Assembly (NCBI RefSeq): GCF_040869045.1
Contig: NC_090321.1
Span: 91,246,603 to 91,310,602 of the forward strand
Length of the DNA stretch: 64,000 bases
Direction of reading: 5' to 3'
DNA from: Eurosta solidaginis
Lineage: Eukaryota; Arthropoda; Insecta; Diptera; Tephritidae
The position numbers and the translations under genes are program-made. Positions 1 through 9,602 of the stretch are shown here, in pieces. The notes beneath the pieces are model-generated. The model saw nothing but the letters and a program-made list of their open reading frames with translations, was not told the origin of the DNA and ran no database searches. Each line of letters begins with the position of its first letter. The stretch's first letter is position 1.

Positions 1-713
1 ACATTTAAACTTGGTGTTCTCGAAACCTGGTTTAACAGTATGCTCAAACCTGATCTTTGGCCTGCTGGTGTAGCTGTTTGCCCTTTTCGGTTTCGCCAAA
101 AACCAGTTCTTCGAAAATCGTAACTATTGAATCTAACTTACATAGGTAACCTTAAACCTATTCAGTTAAAATCTAAATATACGTACTCCAAACTCTCTTT
201 TACTAGTTACATTGACTTTATTGTTCCAAAATCCTTTGCAATGGTTGGATTCATTAGACGTAACACCAGTGACTTTAAGGACCCTATGACGTTGAAGGCA
301 CTTTACATATCCTGGGTCAGAAGTCGTCTTGAATATTGCTCAATAATATGGAATCCTTTCTATGAATCTAACTCCTATAAAACTGAGAGAGTTCAAAAAA
401 TATTTACAAAAATTACTTAACCTATGCTTCATTTGCTAGACGGCCTTCCATCGTATACCAGCAGGCGCAAATTGCTTGGTTTTCAGGCCTTGCACGACAG
501 AAGAACTTGTGTCTCACTTATGCTTGCCTATAATGTAATAAACTTTAGCATAAATTGCTCTGATTTATACCGTTTTCACACAGAAACTTAAACAATCACA
601 ATCCTATTTAATGAAATAATTAAGTTTTCATACAGGCCTTTTGCTTCATTAAGCGAACATCTGTCAGCAGCCCCAAAAGAATAATTCGTTTTTACAAAAA
701 AAAAAAAAAAAAA
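1..713 (+). mobile_element. 3' end of a non-LTR retrotransposon (LINE) with poly(A) tail
   Basis: The stretch holds the C-terminal end of a reverse-transcriptase polyprotein (127-591) and finishes in an uninterrupted run of 18 A at 696-713, as expected of a target-primed LINE insertion. The 5' part lies outside the window. No flanking duplication can be tested because the left end is missing. Confidence 0.75.
127..591 (+). pseudogene. C-terminal reverse-transcriptase region of a LINE, one in-frame stop
   Basis: The reading frame carries the segment just downstream of the RT catalytic core in Jockey/I-like LINE polyproteins: a LKALYISWVRSRLEYCSIIW motif, then WNPFYES and ERVQKI. In the family this region precedes a short C-terminal tail. 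A TAA at 418-420 interrupts the frame, but the same frame stays open to a second TAA at 589-591 and continues with family-like sequence (LHLLDGLPSY, RRKLLGFQALHDRR). That makes it one broken protein end rather than two genes. The catalytic YxDD box is not present and presumably lay upstream. The first ATG is an arbitrary internal methionine. The clade is inferred from motif style only. Confidence 0.72.
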
Positions 714-1035
714 TTTATAAAAATCAAAATCAAATGCATATGCAACTACCCGTAAATGTTGCACCTAACCAAATATGTGCTAATTTTCGAAAAAGCCGTA
801 TTATCTTTTGCAGTAAATTCAGCGAAAATTAAATTTTATATTTATCGAAATAAGTCATAAAACGAATTATGCTATGAATGAATCTATAACTAGGAATATA
901 CATCTAGCAAACCCAATCAGTAGTGTTCTTAGTTTTAATTATAGCTTATATAAGTTTAACTTTAGTCTGTAAGAAAGCATGTAGTTATCGCCATGTAAGA
1001 ATTGAAGTAGATTATAGTATACACCAAAGGCATGT
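714..1035. other. AT-rich DNA, nothing recognised
   Basis: No open frame of note, no inverted termini and no similarity to the other repeats in this window were seen. Confidence 0.5.
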
Positions 1036-1314
1036 TTCAATTGGGTAAAACCAATTTCAAGGGGTTGCCAGCACAATATAAAGCTTTTCCATCCCAATTG
1101 TCAACTCACCTAACCGTGGCGAATCCTGTTTCATTGACAGCCGAGGCTCTGGCAACCCCAAGTTCCTCATAGAACTAGGGGGTGGGAAGGGCGGGATGGC
1201 CTAGAAGGTTTAATGTGGTCATATAAAACGTTCCCGAGATGGTCGAGCTAGTAATACCTTAATAGTGCTCTTAAGAGTGTCTTTATCGTTAATACAACAA
1301 CAACAACAAAGTAT
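1036..1314 (+). mobile_element. SINE-like interspersed repeat ending in (CAA)n, copy 1
   Basis: This copy shares an ordered set of blocks with 25415-25765 and shorter pieces at 13345-13515 and 40065-40135: a GGGTTGCCAGC-like start, CGAATCCTGT, AGCCGAGGCTCTG, GGGATGGCCTAGAAGGTT, CGTTCCCGAGATGGTCG, TTTATCG and a terminal (CAA)n run. It has no coding capacity. The CGAATCC block resembles part of a pol III B box, so a SINE is plausible; a non-autonomous LINE derivative is the alternative. Confidence 0.6.
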
Positions 1315-1655
1315 GTACTTTTAGACTGAATGAATTAAATAAATAAATAAAATGCGCGCACAATGAAAAGACTAAATCCAGATTGATATTATTGACAGGT
1401 TGACTTAGCACATTTTTTTTAACAGCTGACGACTTAGCACATTTACACATCATTGCCCACAGCACGTAAAAATAAAAAATTTAAATATTTTTTTTGAGAT
1501 TAATGTATTTTTAATTCAGTTTTAAAACTGCATTAAAATACAATGTTTCAAAAAAAGTGATTTAGCACATTTTCACATTAAGCTAACTCTATATTGTTAC
1601 AAAAGGCTAGGCACATTCCCAAAGATCAGAGTGCCGATATATTGCTGTTTAAACG
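1315..1655. other. AT-rich spacer, nothing recognised
   Basis: Short imperfect direct repeats of a TTAGCACATTT motif occur near 1407, 1434 and 1562. No coding or terminal structure was found. Confidence 0.4.
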
Positions 1656-2403
1656 TTTTTATACTCAGTTGAGCAGAGCTCACAGAGTATATTAACTCTG
1701 ATTGGATAACGGTTGGTTGTACAGGTATAAAGGAATCGAGATAGATATAGACTTCCATATATCAAAATCATCAGTATCGAAAAAAAATTTGATTAATCCA
1801 TGTCCGTCCGTCCGTCCGTCCGTCCGTCTGTCCGTTAACACGATAACTTGAGTAAATTTTGAGATATCTTGACGAAATTTGGTACGTAGATTCCTGGGCG
1901 CTCATCTCAGATCGCTATTTAAAATGAACGATATCGGAATATAACCACGCCCACTTTTTCGATATCGAAAATTTCGAAAAATCGAAAAATTGAGATAATT
2001 CATTACCAAAGAGGGATAAAGCGATGGAACTTGGTAGGTGCGTTGAACTTATGACGCAGAATAGAAAATAAGTAAAATTTTGGACAATGGGCGTGGTACC
2101 GCCCACTTTTAAAAGAAGGTAATTTAGAAGTTTTGCAAGCTGTAATTTGGCAGTCGTTGAAGATATCATGATGAAATTTGGCAGGAACGTTACTCCTATT
2201 ACTATATGTATGCTTAATAAAAATTAGCAAAATCGGAGGACGACCACGCCCACTTTTAAAAAAAATTTTTTTTTAAGTGAAATTTTTACAAAAAATTTAA
2301 TATCTTTACAGTATATAAGTAAATTATGTCAACATTCAACTCCAGTAATTATATGGTGCAACAAAATACAAAAATAAAACAAAATTTCAAAATGGCCGTG
2401 GCT
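1656..2403 (+). mobile_element. Helentron/DINE-1-like family 1, copy A, 5' part
   Basis: It starts with TTTTTATACTCAGTTGAGC and an inverted pair TATACTC/GAGTATA around GAGCAGAGCTC, like the subterminal fold of Drosophila DINE-1/Helentron ends. A (GTCC)n microsatellite near 1800-1830, GTTAACACGATAACTTGAG and several CCACGCCCAC boxes follow. The same order is found at 59548 onward and, inverted, ending at 8140. The copy is cut at 2403 by the Gypsy element and resumes at 9072. No open frame of its own is credible. Assignment to Helentron-type rolling-circle elements rests on the end structure and core motifs, not on a Rep/helicase gene. Confidence 0.75.
2398..2403. repeat. probable target-site duplication (left) of the Gypsy element
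   Basis: GTGGCT here matches GTTGCT at 9072-9077, one mismatch. The intact sequence in copy C (near 60290) contains a single GTGGCT at this point. Confidence 0.5.
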
Positions 2404-2610
2404 ATAGTGTTAACTAATTTGTACTCTTTACTTTAATTTTTAAAATAATTTTAATTGAGTTTTCGTGTTAACTTAAAATTTTGAAATACTTCAAAAAAAG
2501 AAAATTCTAATTATAATAAATATTTAAACTCAAAAATAAACAAAAATTAATTTTATATTGCAAACCAAAATAAAAGAGTTTTTTAAAATATCAACTTGAA
2601 TGTTGATATA
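2404..2610 (+). repeat. 5' LTR of the Gypsy element
   Basis: It matches 8862-9071 from ATAGTGTTAAC to TTGATA with a few substitutions and small indels. AATAAAAGAG near 2571 could be the polyadenylation signal. Boundaries are set by the end of LTR-to-LTR similarity and by the adjacent TGGCGATCCT, and may be off by a few bases because the ends are not TG...CA. Confidence 0.78.
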
Positions 2611-2628
2611 TGGCGATCCTCAATCGAA
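2611..2628 (+). other. primer-binding site candidate
   Basis: TGGCGATCCTCAATCGAA directly follows the 5' LTR. LTR retrotransposon primer sites commonly begin TGG, complementary to a tRNA 3' CCA. The tRNA was not identified. Confidence 0.5.
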
Positions 2629-3853
2629 CCAATTAAATAACAATAATTTCATGAACAATATATTTTATCTTTTTTGACAAAAGTGGTGTAATTCTTCCGC
2701 GCAACCAATTTTTCACATCTAACTGAAAGTAGCTTCTAAAAGAAGCTAATAAGAAGTTTCAATATATCTTCAACAATCGCCTTGTCAATATTAAATGCAA
2801 AACTAAAATATAAAAGACATATTTGGTTCAAGTCATTATGAATTGCTAAACAGAATTTAAAAATATATGAAGAAAATGAAGACAACCCAGTGTAGTTTGT
2901 GAACTAGAACATTTAATACAGGAGCGAAATGAATAATTAAACCGAACTTTCGCGCTTAATTATATATATATATATACGAAAGCTCATAACAAAAGTTTAA
3001 AAAACCTGTTAAATTAATTGTGATAAAACATTAGAAGACAACCAATAAAGGATGTACCATTGTCGCAGAGTGTTTAACAGTACACCTAATTTTGTTAAAA
3101 CAACAGCCGCTGAACTAAACAAAAATAACTTAATTAATTGTTAAAACTTTGATAGAAATAATAAAATAGTTAAAAATGCAACAAAAAAATTGTGAAATAA
3201 TTAAAAAAATTAAATTTTTGAGTGATTTTTCGCAACACATTGCAACATATCTTTAAGTTACGCAATATAAAACACTTAAAACGAGAAGTGTAAATACGCT
3301 AAAACTCATTTTTAAAAATAAATGCCAGATGAAAACAATACTGCCACTGTTTCAAATACTACCACAGCTGTGGAAAATTGATCCAGCATTACTCAGGAAG
3401 TTTCATCTACAAAATAGTGTCACTAACCTCTCCCTACATTTCATTCGTATATCCAAGTATTTTAACATTCAACAAGCAACATCGTCATATAGTGTACCGT
3501 TTATTGGAACCATTCATGATCTTTAACGTCCTCTACACAAATAAGAGCATCATTATATTTTAAAGCCATTGCATATTTAAATTTATCAATGAACTCTTCC
3601 ATAGTAATAAATCGTAAATATAAATTTTAAATAATTTTAACTTTTCTAAATAAAATTTTTATTTTAATATTAACATAAAATTTCAAATTTATTTTAAGAT
3701 TATTTTTATATCTTAAAAATTTTAATATAAGTTATTTAAATTTACTTATTTTTTATATAAAATTAAATATTGTATTTAAATTGTTAACTCCCTTTCCAAA
3801 AAATTCTTAAATATTTTCTTATTTTCAAATTTTTCATTTAAATTTCTTTTCAT
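2629..3853 (+). other. Gypsy leader, AT-rich, no intact gene
   Basis: This is the untranslated leader between primer site and gag. A stretch at 3323-3580 has gag-like composition, beginning with an ATG and acidic/Thr-rich codons, but is broken by several stops. It may be a decayed 5' gag segment. No confident domain is seen. Confidence 0.4.
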
Positions 3854-4858
3854 ATGGTTCTACGTTCACCAATACGAACTCGTTATTTTACAAATTCAGA
3901 AAATCAAAATATCAACCATACAAATAACATCATGACTCACAATACAACTCAAAATTCTAACATTAATACAACACAAAACAACATCTCTAATACAACACAA
4001 AATACTTCAACACAAGATAACTTTACAAATTTTCCTTCTACTAAATCTATTAAATTACCACAATTTTGGCAAGATTGTCCTGATGCCTGGTTTTTGCTTG
4101 TTGAAGGACAATTTGAAATTAACAATATCAATGATGATAATTTAAAATTTCAAAATGTTCTAATTACTCTTCAACGAGATACTATATCTAAAATTTTAGA
4201 TGTTATTAACCCTCCTCCTCTTTTTAATAAATATGATACAATCAAAAAAATTCTATGTGAAAGATTTTCTCTTAGCGAAGAAAAACGATTAGAACAATTA
4301 TTTTCAAAAAATGAACTTGGTGATCGTTCACCATCTGAATTATTCAGATTTATGAAATCACTTATAGGTTCTGACTCCATAGTTAGCCAAGAATTACTCC
4401 TTAAATTGTGGATTCGTAAATTACCACAAGAAATACAAATGCATTTGACTTCCAATAATAATCAAAACAGAGATGAAATTATTATTTTAGCTGACAAACT
4501 TTTTGATTTAATCAATAAGCCTCATTCTTCCAAATCTTCTATAGTCTCAAGTGTAAATAATAATATTTTAGAACAATGCGTTAAAAATTTAATTGAATTA
4601 ACTACGGCTATTTATCAAAATTTAAATAAAATTTCTAATGATATTAATCAATTACAAATCCGTTCAAGATCTAAAGATAGAAATAGATCTAAATCTCGAA
4701 ATTTTTCAAGATCAAGAAATTTTTCAAACAATCGTAAATTTAATTCACAAACAACTATTTGTTGGTATCACAATAAAATTTTAAGAATAACGCTCTTAAA
4801 TGTATACCCCCATGCAATTTTAATCAAAATCATAATTCAAATTGCGAACAAAATTTAA
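3854..4858 (+). CDS. gag: Gypsy gag polyprotein, 3' end frameshifted
   Basis: Gag packages element RNA into cytoplasmic particles. This 334-residue frame has a long Asn/Thr-rich N-terminus (about residues 15-60), then a capsid-like core beginning IKLPQFWQDCPDAWFLLVE (about 66-84), an alternating helical region with LGDRSPSELFRFMKSL, LLLKLWIRKLP and an RS-rich basic tract (about 270-300). This order is typical of insect Gypsy/Osvaldo-like Gag. A zinc-knuckle-like motif begins with CWYH near residue 304, but its second half (KC..PC) lies in another frame, so a frameshift near 4760-4790 breaks the nucleocapsid end. The ATG at 3854 precedes the conserved core by a plausible length. The gene is followed, with a slight overlap, by the protease frame. 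Confidence 0.8.
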   Translation: MVLRSPIRTRYFTNSENQNINHTNNIMTHNTTQNSNINTTQNNISNTTQNTSTQDNFTNFPSTKSIKLPQFWQDCPDAWFLLVEGQFEINNINDDNLKFQNVLITLQRDTISKILDVINPPPLFNKYDTIKKILCERFSLSEEKRLEQLFSKNELGDRSPSELFRFMKSLIGSDSIVSQELLLKLWIRKLPQEIQMHLTSNNNQNRDEIIILADKLFDLINKPHSSKSSIVSSVNNNILEQCVKNLIELTTAIYQNLNKISNDINQLQIRSRSKDRNRSKSRNFSRSRNFSNNRKFNSQTTICWYHNKILRITLLNVYPHAILIKIIIQIANKI

Positions 4859-4862
4859 ACTG

Positions 4863-5167
4863 AAACGATCCATTATGACGGTGACGGATAATGGAACTAT
4901 TATTAAACCTACTCGTCGCCTATTCATATTTGATAAATTCAATAAACTTAATTTTCTTATCGATACCGGCGCAGTTGTATCAGTTATTCCTTTTTCTGAA
5001 TTTAAAATTTATAAAAGAAATTCGGATCTTACTTTGACCGCTGCAAACGGTTCTTGATTTAGGTTTAAGAAGAGATTTTGAATTTCCATTGATTTTTGCG
5101 AACATTGATACACCAATTTTAGGAGCAAACTTTTTAGAAAAATTCGGAATTATTGTCAATATTAACA
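4863..5167 (+). pseudogene. Gypsy aspartyl protease region, broken
   Basis: The retroviral-type protease signature LIDTGAVVSVIP is present (around 4954-4989), giving the DTG active-site triad. The frame stops at TGA 5055-5057 after TLTAANGS. The second protease signature (FANIDTPILGANFLEKFG) continues in another frame up to the insertion point near 5167, so a short deletion joined the two frames. The Helentron-like copy B interrupts it, and the same frame resumes after 8140 with [11 protein letters not shown]. The protease would process Gag-Pol, but this copy cannot encode an intact one. Confidence 0.75.
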
Positions 5168-8140
5168 AGTAAGGAAGGTTAAGTTCGGGTGTAACCGAAC
5201 TCAGTTGAGAGCTATGGTGACTACATAAGGGAAAATAACCATGTAGGAAAATGAACCGAGGGAAACCCTGGAATGTGTTTGTATGACATGTGTATCAAAT
5301 GAAAGGCATTAAAGAGTATTTTATGAAGGAGTGGGCCGTAGTTCTATAGGTGGATGCCATTTAGGGACATCGACATAAAGGTGGATCAGGGTTGACTCTA
5401 GAATTTGTTTGTACAATATGGGTATCAAATGAAAGGTGTTAAAGAGTATTTTATGAGGGAGTGGGCCATAGTTCTATAGGTGGAGGCCATTTAGGGATAT
5501 AGCCATAAAGGTGGATCAGGGTTGACTCTAGAATGCGTTTGTACGATATGGGTATCAAATGAAAGGTGTTAATGAGTATTTTAAAAGGGAGTGATGCTTA
5601 GTTCCACAGGTGGACGCCGTTTCGAGATATCGCCATAAAGGTGGACCAGGGGTGACCCTAGAATTTGTTTGTACAATATGGGTATCAAAATAAAGGTGTT
5701 AATGAGTATTTTAAAAGGGAGTGATGCTTAGTTCCACAGGTGGACGCCGTTTCGAGATATCGCCATAAAGGTGGACCCCTAGAATTTGTTTGTACAATAT
5801 GGGTATCAAAAGAAAGGTGTTAATGAGTATTTTAAAAGGGAGTAATCCTTAGTTCCATAGGTGGACGCCGTTTCGAGATATCGCCATAAAGGTGGACCAG
5901 GGGTGACCCTAGAATTAGTTTGTACAATATGGGTATCAAAAGAAAGGTGTTAATGAGTATTTTAAAAGGGAGTGATGCTTAGTTCCACAGGTGGACGCCG
6001 TTTCGAGATATCGCCATAAAGGTGGACCAGGGGTGACCCTAGAATTTGTTTGTACAATATGGGCATCAAACGAATGGTGTTAATGAGTATTTTAAAAGGG
6101 AGTTGGCCTTAGTTCTATAGGTAGACGCCGTTTCGAAATATCGCCATAAAGGTGGACCAGGGGTGACTCTAGAATGTGTTTGTACGATATGGGTATCAAA
6201 TTAAAGGTATTAATGAGGGTTTTAAAAGGGAGTGGTGGTTGTTGTATAGGTGGTCGCATTTTCGAGATATCGCCATAAAGGTGGACCAGGGGTGACTCTA
6301 GAATGCGTTTGTACGATATGGGTATCAAATAAAAGGTGTTAATGAGTATTTTAAAAGCGAGTAATCCTTAGTTCCATAGGTGGACGCCGTTTCGAGATAT
6401 CGCCATAAAGGTGGACCAGGGGTGACTCTAGAATTAGTTTGTACAATATGGGTATCAAAAGAAAGGTGTTAATGAGTATTTTAAAAGGGAGTGATGCTTA
6501 GTTCAACAGGTGGACGCCGTTTCGAGATATCGCCATAAAGGTGGACCAGGGGTGACCCTAGAATTTGTTTGTACAATATGGGCATCAAACGAATGGTGTT
6601 AATGAGTATTTTAAAAGGGAATGGGCCTTAGTTCTATAGGTAGACGCCGTTTCGAAATATCGCCATAAAGGTGGACCAGGGGTGACTCTAGAATGTGTTT
6701 GTACGATATGGGTATCAAATTAAAGGTATTAATGAGAGTTTTAAAAGAGAGTGGTGGTAGTTGTATATGTGAAGGCGTTTTCCAGATATCGACCAAAATG
6801 TGGACCAGGGTGACCCAGATCATCATCTGTTGGATACCGCTAATTTATTTATATATATAATACCTGCCAAGATTTTAAGGGTTTTTTATTTCGCCCTGCA
6901 GAACTTTTTCATTTTCTTCTACTTAATATGGTAGGTGTCACAACCATTTTATAAAGTTTTTTCTAAAGTTATAATTCGCGTCAATAAACCAATCCAATTA
7001 CCTCACCATGTTTCATCCCTTTTTTCGTATTTGGTATAGAATTATGGCATTTTTTTCATTTTTCGTAATTTTCGATATCAAAAAAGTGGGCGTGGCCATT
7101 GTCGGATTTCGTTCATTTTTCATACCAAGATAAAGTGAGTTCAAGTAAGTACGTGAACTAAGTTCATTAAAGATATGTCGATTTTTGCTCAAGTTATCGT
7201 GTTAACGGCCATGCGGAAGGACAGACGAATGACTGTGTATAAAAACTGGGCGTGGCATCAACCCATTTCACCCGTTTTCACAGAAAACAATTAGCATGAT
7301 AAAATCTATGCCCCTACCAAACTTCAAGAGGATTGGTTAATTTTTGTTCGATTTATGGCGTTAAAAGTATCCTAGACAAATTAAATGAAAAAGGGCGGAG
7401 CCACGCCCATTTTGAAATTTTCTTTTATTTTTGTATTTTGTTGCACCATATCATTACTGGAGTTGAATTTTGACATAATTTACTTATATACTGTAAAGAT
7501 ATTAAATTTTTTGTTAAAATTTTATTTAAAAAAAAAATTTTTTTAAAGTGGGCGTGGTCCTTCTCCGATTTTGCTAATTTTTATTAGGCGTACATATAGT
7601 AATAGGAGTAACGTTCCTGCCAAATTTCATCATGATATCTTCAACAACTGACAAATTACAGCTTGCAAAAGTTTTAAATTACTTTCTTTTAAAAGTGGGC
7701 GGTGCCACGCCCATTGTCCAAAATTTTACTAATTTTCTATTCTGCGCCATAAATTCAACTCATCTACCAAGTTTCGTCGCTTTATCTGTCTTTGGTAATG
7801 AATTATCGCACTTTTTCGGTTTTTCGAAATTTTCGATATCGAAAAAGTGGGCGTGGTTATAGTCCGATATCGTTCATTTTAAATAGCGATCTGAGATGAG
7901 TGCTCAGGAACCTACATACCAAATTTCATCAAGATACCTCAAAATTTACTCAAGTTATAGTGTTAACGGACGGACGGACGGACGGACGGACGGACATGGC
8001 TCAATCAAATTTTTTTTCGATCCTGATTATTTTGATATATGGAAGTCTATATCTATCTCGATTCCTTTATATATGTACAACCAACCGTTATCCAATCAAA
8101 CTTAATATACTCTGTGAGCTCTGCTCAACTGAGTATAAAA
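5167..8140 (-). mobile_element. Helentron/DINE-1-like family 1, copy B, inverted inside Gypsy
   Basis: Read on the minus strand this is a full-structure copy: the 5' end at 8140 (TTTTATACTCAGTTGAGC), (GTCC)n microsatellite at 7967-7995, core with CCACGCCCAC boxes to about 6830, a ~130-bp tandem array (5225-6830), and a 3' end with hairpin GTTCGG-GTGTAA-CCGAAC (5183-5200) followed by CTTACTT. No target-site duplication is evident, which fits rolling-circle insertion. Excision in silico joins the Gypsy protease and RT frames. No helicase gene is present, so the element is non-autonomous. Confidence 0.8.
5225..6830 (-). repeat. tandem array of ~130-bp units in copy B
   Basis: About twelve head-to-tail units. 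GGGTATCAAA recurs at about 5420, 5550 and 5680, a spacing of 130 bp. Units share GGTGGACCAGGGGTGAC, TTTCGAGATATCGCCATAAA and TTTTAAAAGGGAGT. The array is the same satellite as 60890-63480 in opposite orientation. Confidence 0.9.
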
Positions 8141-8667
8141 ATAAAGAAATAATGGATTCTACTACAAAAATTAAAGTTGCTGGATCTTCTGAATTTTCTG
8201 ATATTTTCTCACTCAAAATTCCTATTGTCGAAAATAAGTTTTCAAAATTACTTAATGAATTTCCATCTATTACCTGTGAACCAGATTATACTAAAAAAGT
8301 TAAACACCATACGGTTCACAGGATAGAAACAAAAGGTATTTTACCATTTTCGAAACCAAGACGTCTTGATCCAATCAAACTTAAAATTGCTAAAGCTGAA
8401 TTTGAATTTTTAGTTAAAACGGGTATATGCAGACCCTCAAATTCTCCTATTGCATCTCCACTTCATCTCGTTCCTAAAAAAGGACCAAATGATTGGAGAC
8501 CTTGCGGAGACTATCGAAGACTTAATTTTATTACTACACCAGATCGGTATCCTTTACCACATATTCACGATTTAACAATTTATTTAAAAAACAAAAAATT
8601 TTTTTCCAAAATTGATCTTGTGCGTGCTTACCACCAAATTCCAATGGCACAAGAAGACATTCTCTAA
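8141..8667 (+). pseudogene. Gypsy reverse transcriptase, N-terminal half only
   Basis: This continues the protease frame. Recognisable Gypsy RT blocks appear in order: an upstream linker with [48 protein letters not shown] and [15 protein letters not shown], which contains the first catalytic aspartate (motif A). The frame ends at TAA 8665-8667. The YxDD motif, thumb, RNase H and integrase are missing and the next recognisable sequence is the Pol C-terminus. The first ~80 codons of the longer open frame, upstream of 8140, belong to the inserted element and are not RT. Confidence 0.82.
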
Positions 8668-8821
8668 GAAACATAAAACATTTACAATTCAATACAAAAA
8701 TAATATTAAAAATATTTCAATTGATTTACTTAAACCAGCAAACATACTTATTAACACTAATTTAAATACAAATACATTAAACAACAAAAATCAAAAAAAG
8801 GTTACATTTAATATTAATTAA
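8666..8821 (+). pseudogene. C-terminal tail of Gypsy Pol
   Basis: An open frame overlaps the RT stop in another phase. It includes KTFTIQYKNNIKNISIDLLK, the usual Lys/Asn-rich finish of insect Gypsy Pol (IDxLKPA), and ends in TAA at 8819-8821. Its direct junction to RT shows an internal deletion of the region between motif A and the Pol end. Confidence 0.55.
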
Positions 8822-8846
8822 TAATTTGTTTGTTTCAAATTTTCTT

Positions 8847-8856
8847 GGAGGGGGAG
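8847..8856 (+). other. polypurine tract of the Gypsy element
   Basis: GGAGGGGGAG lies a few bases before the 3' LTR, the usual place for plus-strand priming. Confidence 0.75.
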
Positions 8857-8861
8857 TAAAT

Positions 8862-9071
8862 ATAGTGTTAACAAATTTGTACTCTTTACTTTAATTTTTA
8901 AAATAATCTTAATTGAGTTTTCGTGTTAACTTAAAATTTTGAATAACTTCAAAAAAAGAAAATTCTAATTAGTTGGAAAATATTTAAACTCAAAAATAAA
9001 CAAAAATAAATTTTATATTGCAAACCAAAATAAAAGAGTTTTTTTAAAATATCAACTTGAATGTTGATAGA
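8862..9071 (+). repeat. 3' LTR of the Gypsy element
   Basis: Direct repeat of 2404-2610. It differs at scattered positions (for example TTAACAAATTTG against TTAACTAATTTG), so the insertion is not brand new. Confidence 0.8.
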
Positions 9072-9602
9072 GTTGCTCCGCCCTTTTTCATTTGATTTGT
9101 CTAGGATACATTTAATGCCATAAGTCGAACAAAAATTTACCAATCCTTGTGAAATTTGGTAGCGGCTTAGACTCTAGGACGATAACTGTTTTCTGTGAAA
9201 AAGGGCGAAATCGTTTGAAGCCACGCCCAGTTTTTATACACAGTCGACCGTCTGTCCTTCCGCTCGGCCATTAACACGATAACTTGAGCAAAAATTCATA
9301 TATCTTTACTAAACTCAGTTCACATAATTATCCGAACTCACTTTCTATTGGTATAAAAAATGGCCGAAATCTGACTATGACCACGCTCACTTTTTCGATA
9401 TCGAAAATTACGAAAAATAAAAAAAGTGCCATAATTCTATACCAAATACGAAAAAAGGGTTGAAACATGGTAATTGGATTGGTTTATTGACGCAAAATAT
9501 AACTTTAGAAAAAAACTTTGTAAAATAGGTGTGACACCTACCATATTAAGTAAAAGAAAATGAAAAAGCTCTGCAGGGCGAAATCAAAAGCCCTTGGAGT
9601 CA
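9072..9602 (+). mobile_element. Helentron/DINE-1-like family 1, copy A, 3' part
   Basis: This resumes copy A exactly where 2403 left it, as judged from the uninterrupted copy C at 60290 onward: CTCCGCCC, GTCGAACAAAAATTTACCAATC, AAGCCACGCCCAGTTTTTATACA and CGGCCATTAACACGATAACTTGAG. It ends at about 9602 after CCCTTGGAGTC, before the tandem array and 3' hairpin, so copy A is 3'-truncated. Confidence 0.75.

Larger units (their letters stand above)
2404..9071 (+). mobile_element. defective Gypsy-type LTR retrotransposon, itself interrupted
   Basis: Two matching LTRs (2404-2610, 8862-9071) enclose a primer-binding-like TGGCGATCCT, a gag gene, an aspartyl protease, the N-terminal half of a reverse transcriptase, a Pol C-terminal tail and a polypurine tract. 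A family 1 Helentron-like copy (5167-8140) splits protease from RT. Removing it restores one continuous frame from the protease into Pol. The element also lacks the RT catalytic box, RNase H and integrase through an internal deletion near 8665, so it cannot be autonomous. It sits inside Helentron-like copy A. Confidence 0.85.

Noticed and set aside
6092..6826. Repeated minus-strand frames with ISYKHILESPLVHLYGDISK
   Set aside because: They are translations of the ~130-bp satellite units; the frame is lost in most units.
7900..8140. N-terminal extension of the Gypsy RT frame
   Set aside because: It encodes the Helentron 5' end and its (GACG)n microsatellite; the frame is continuous by accident of insertion.
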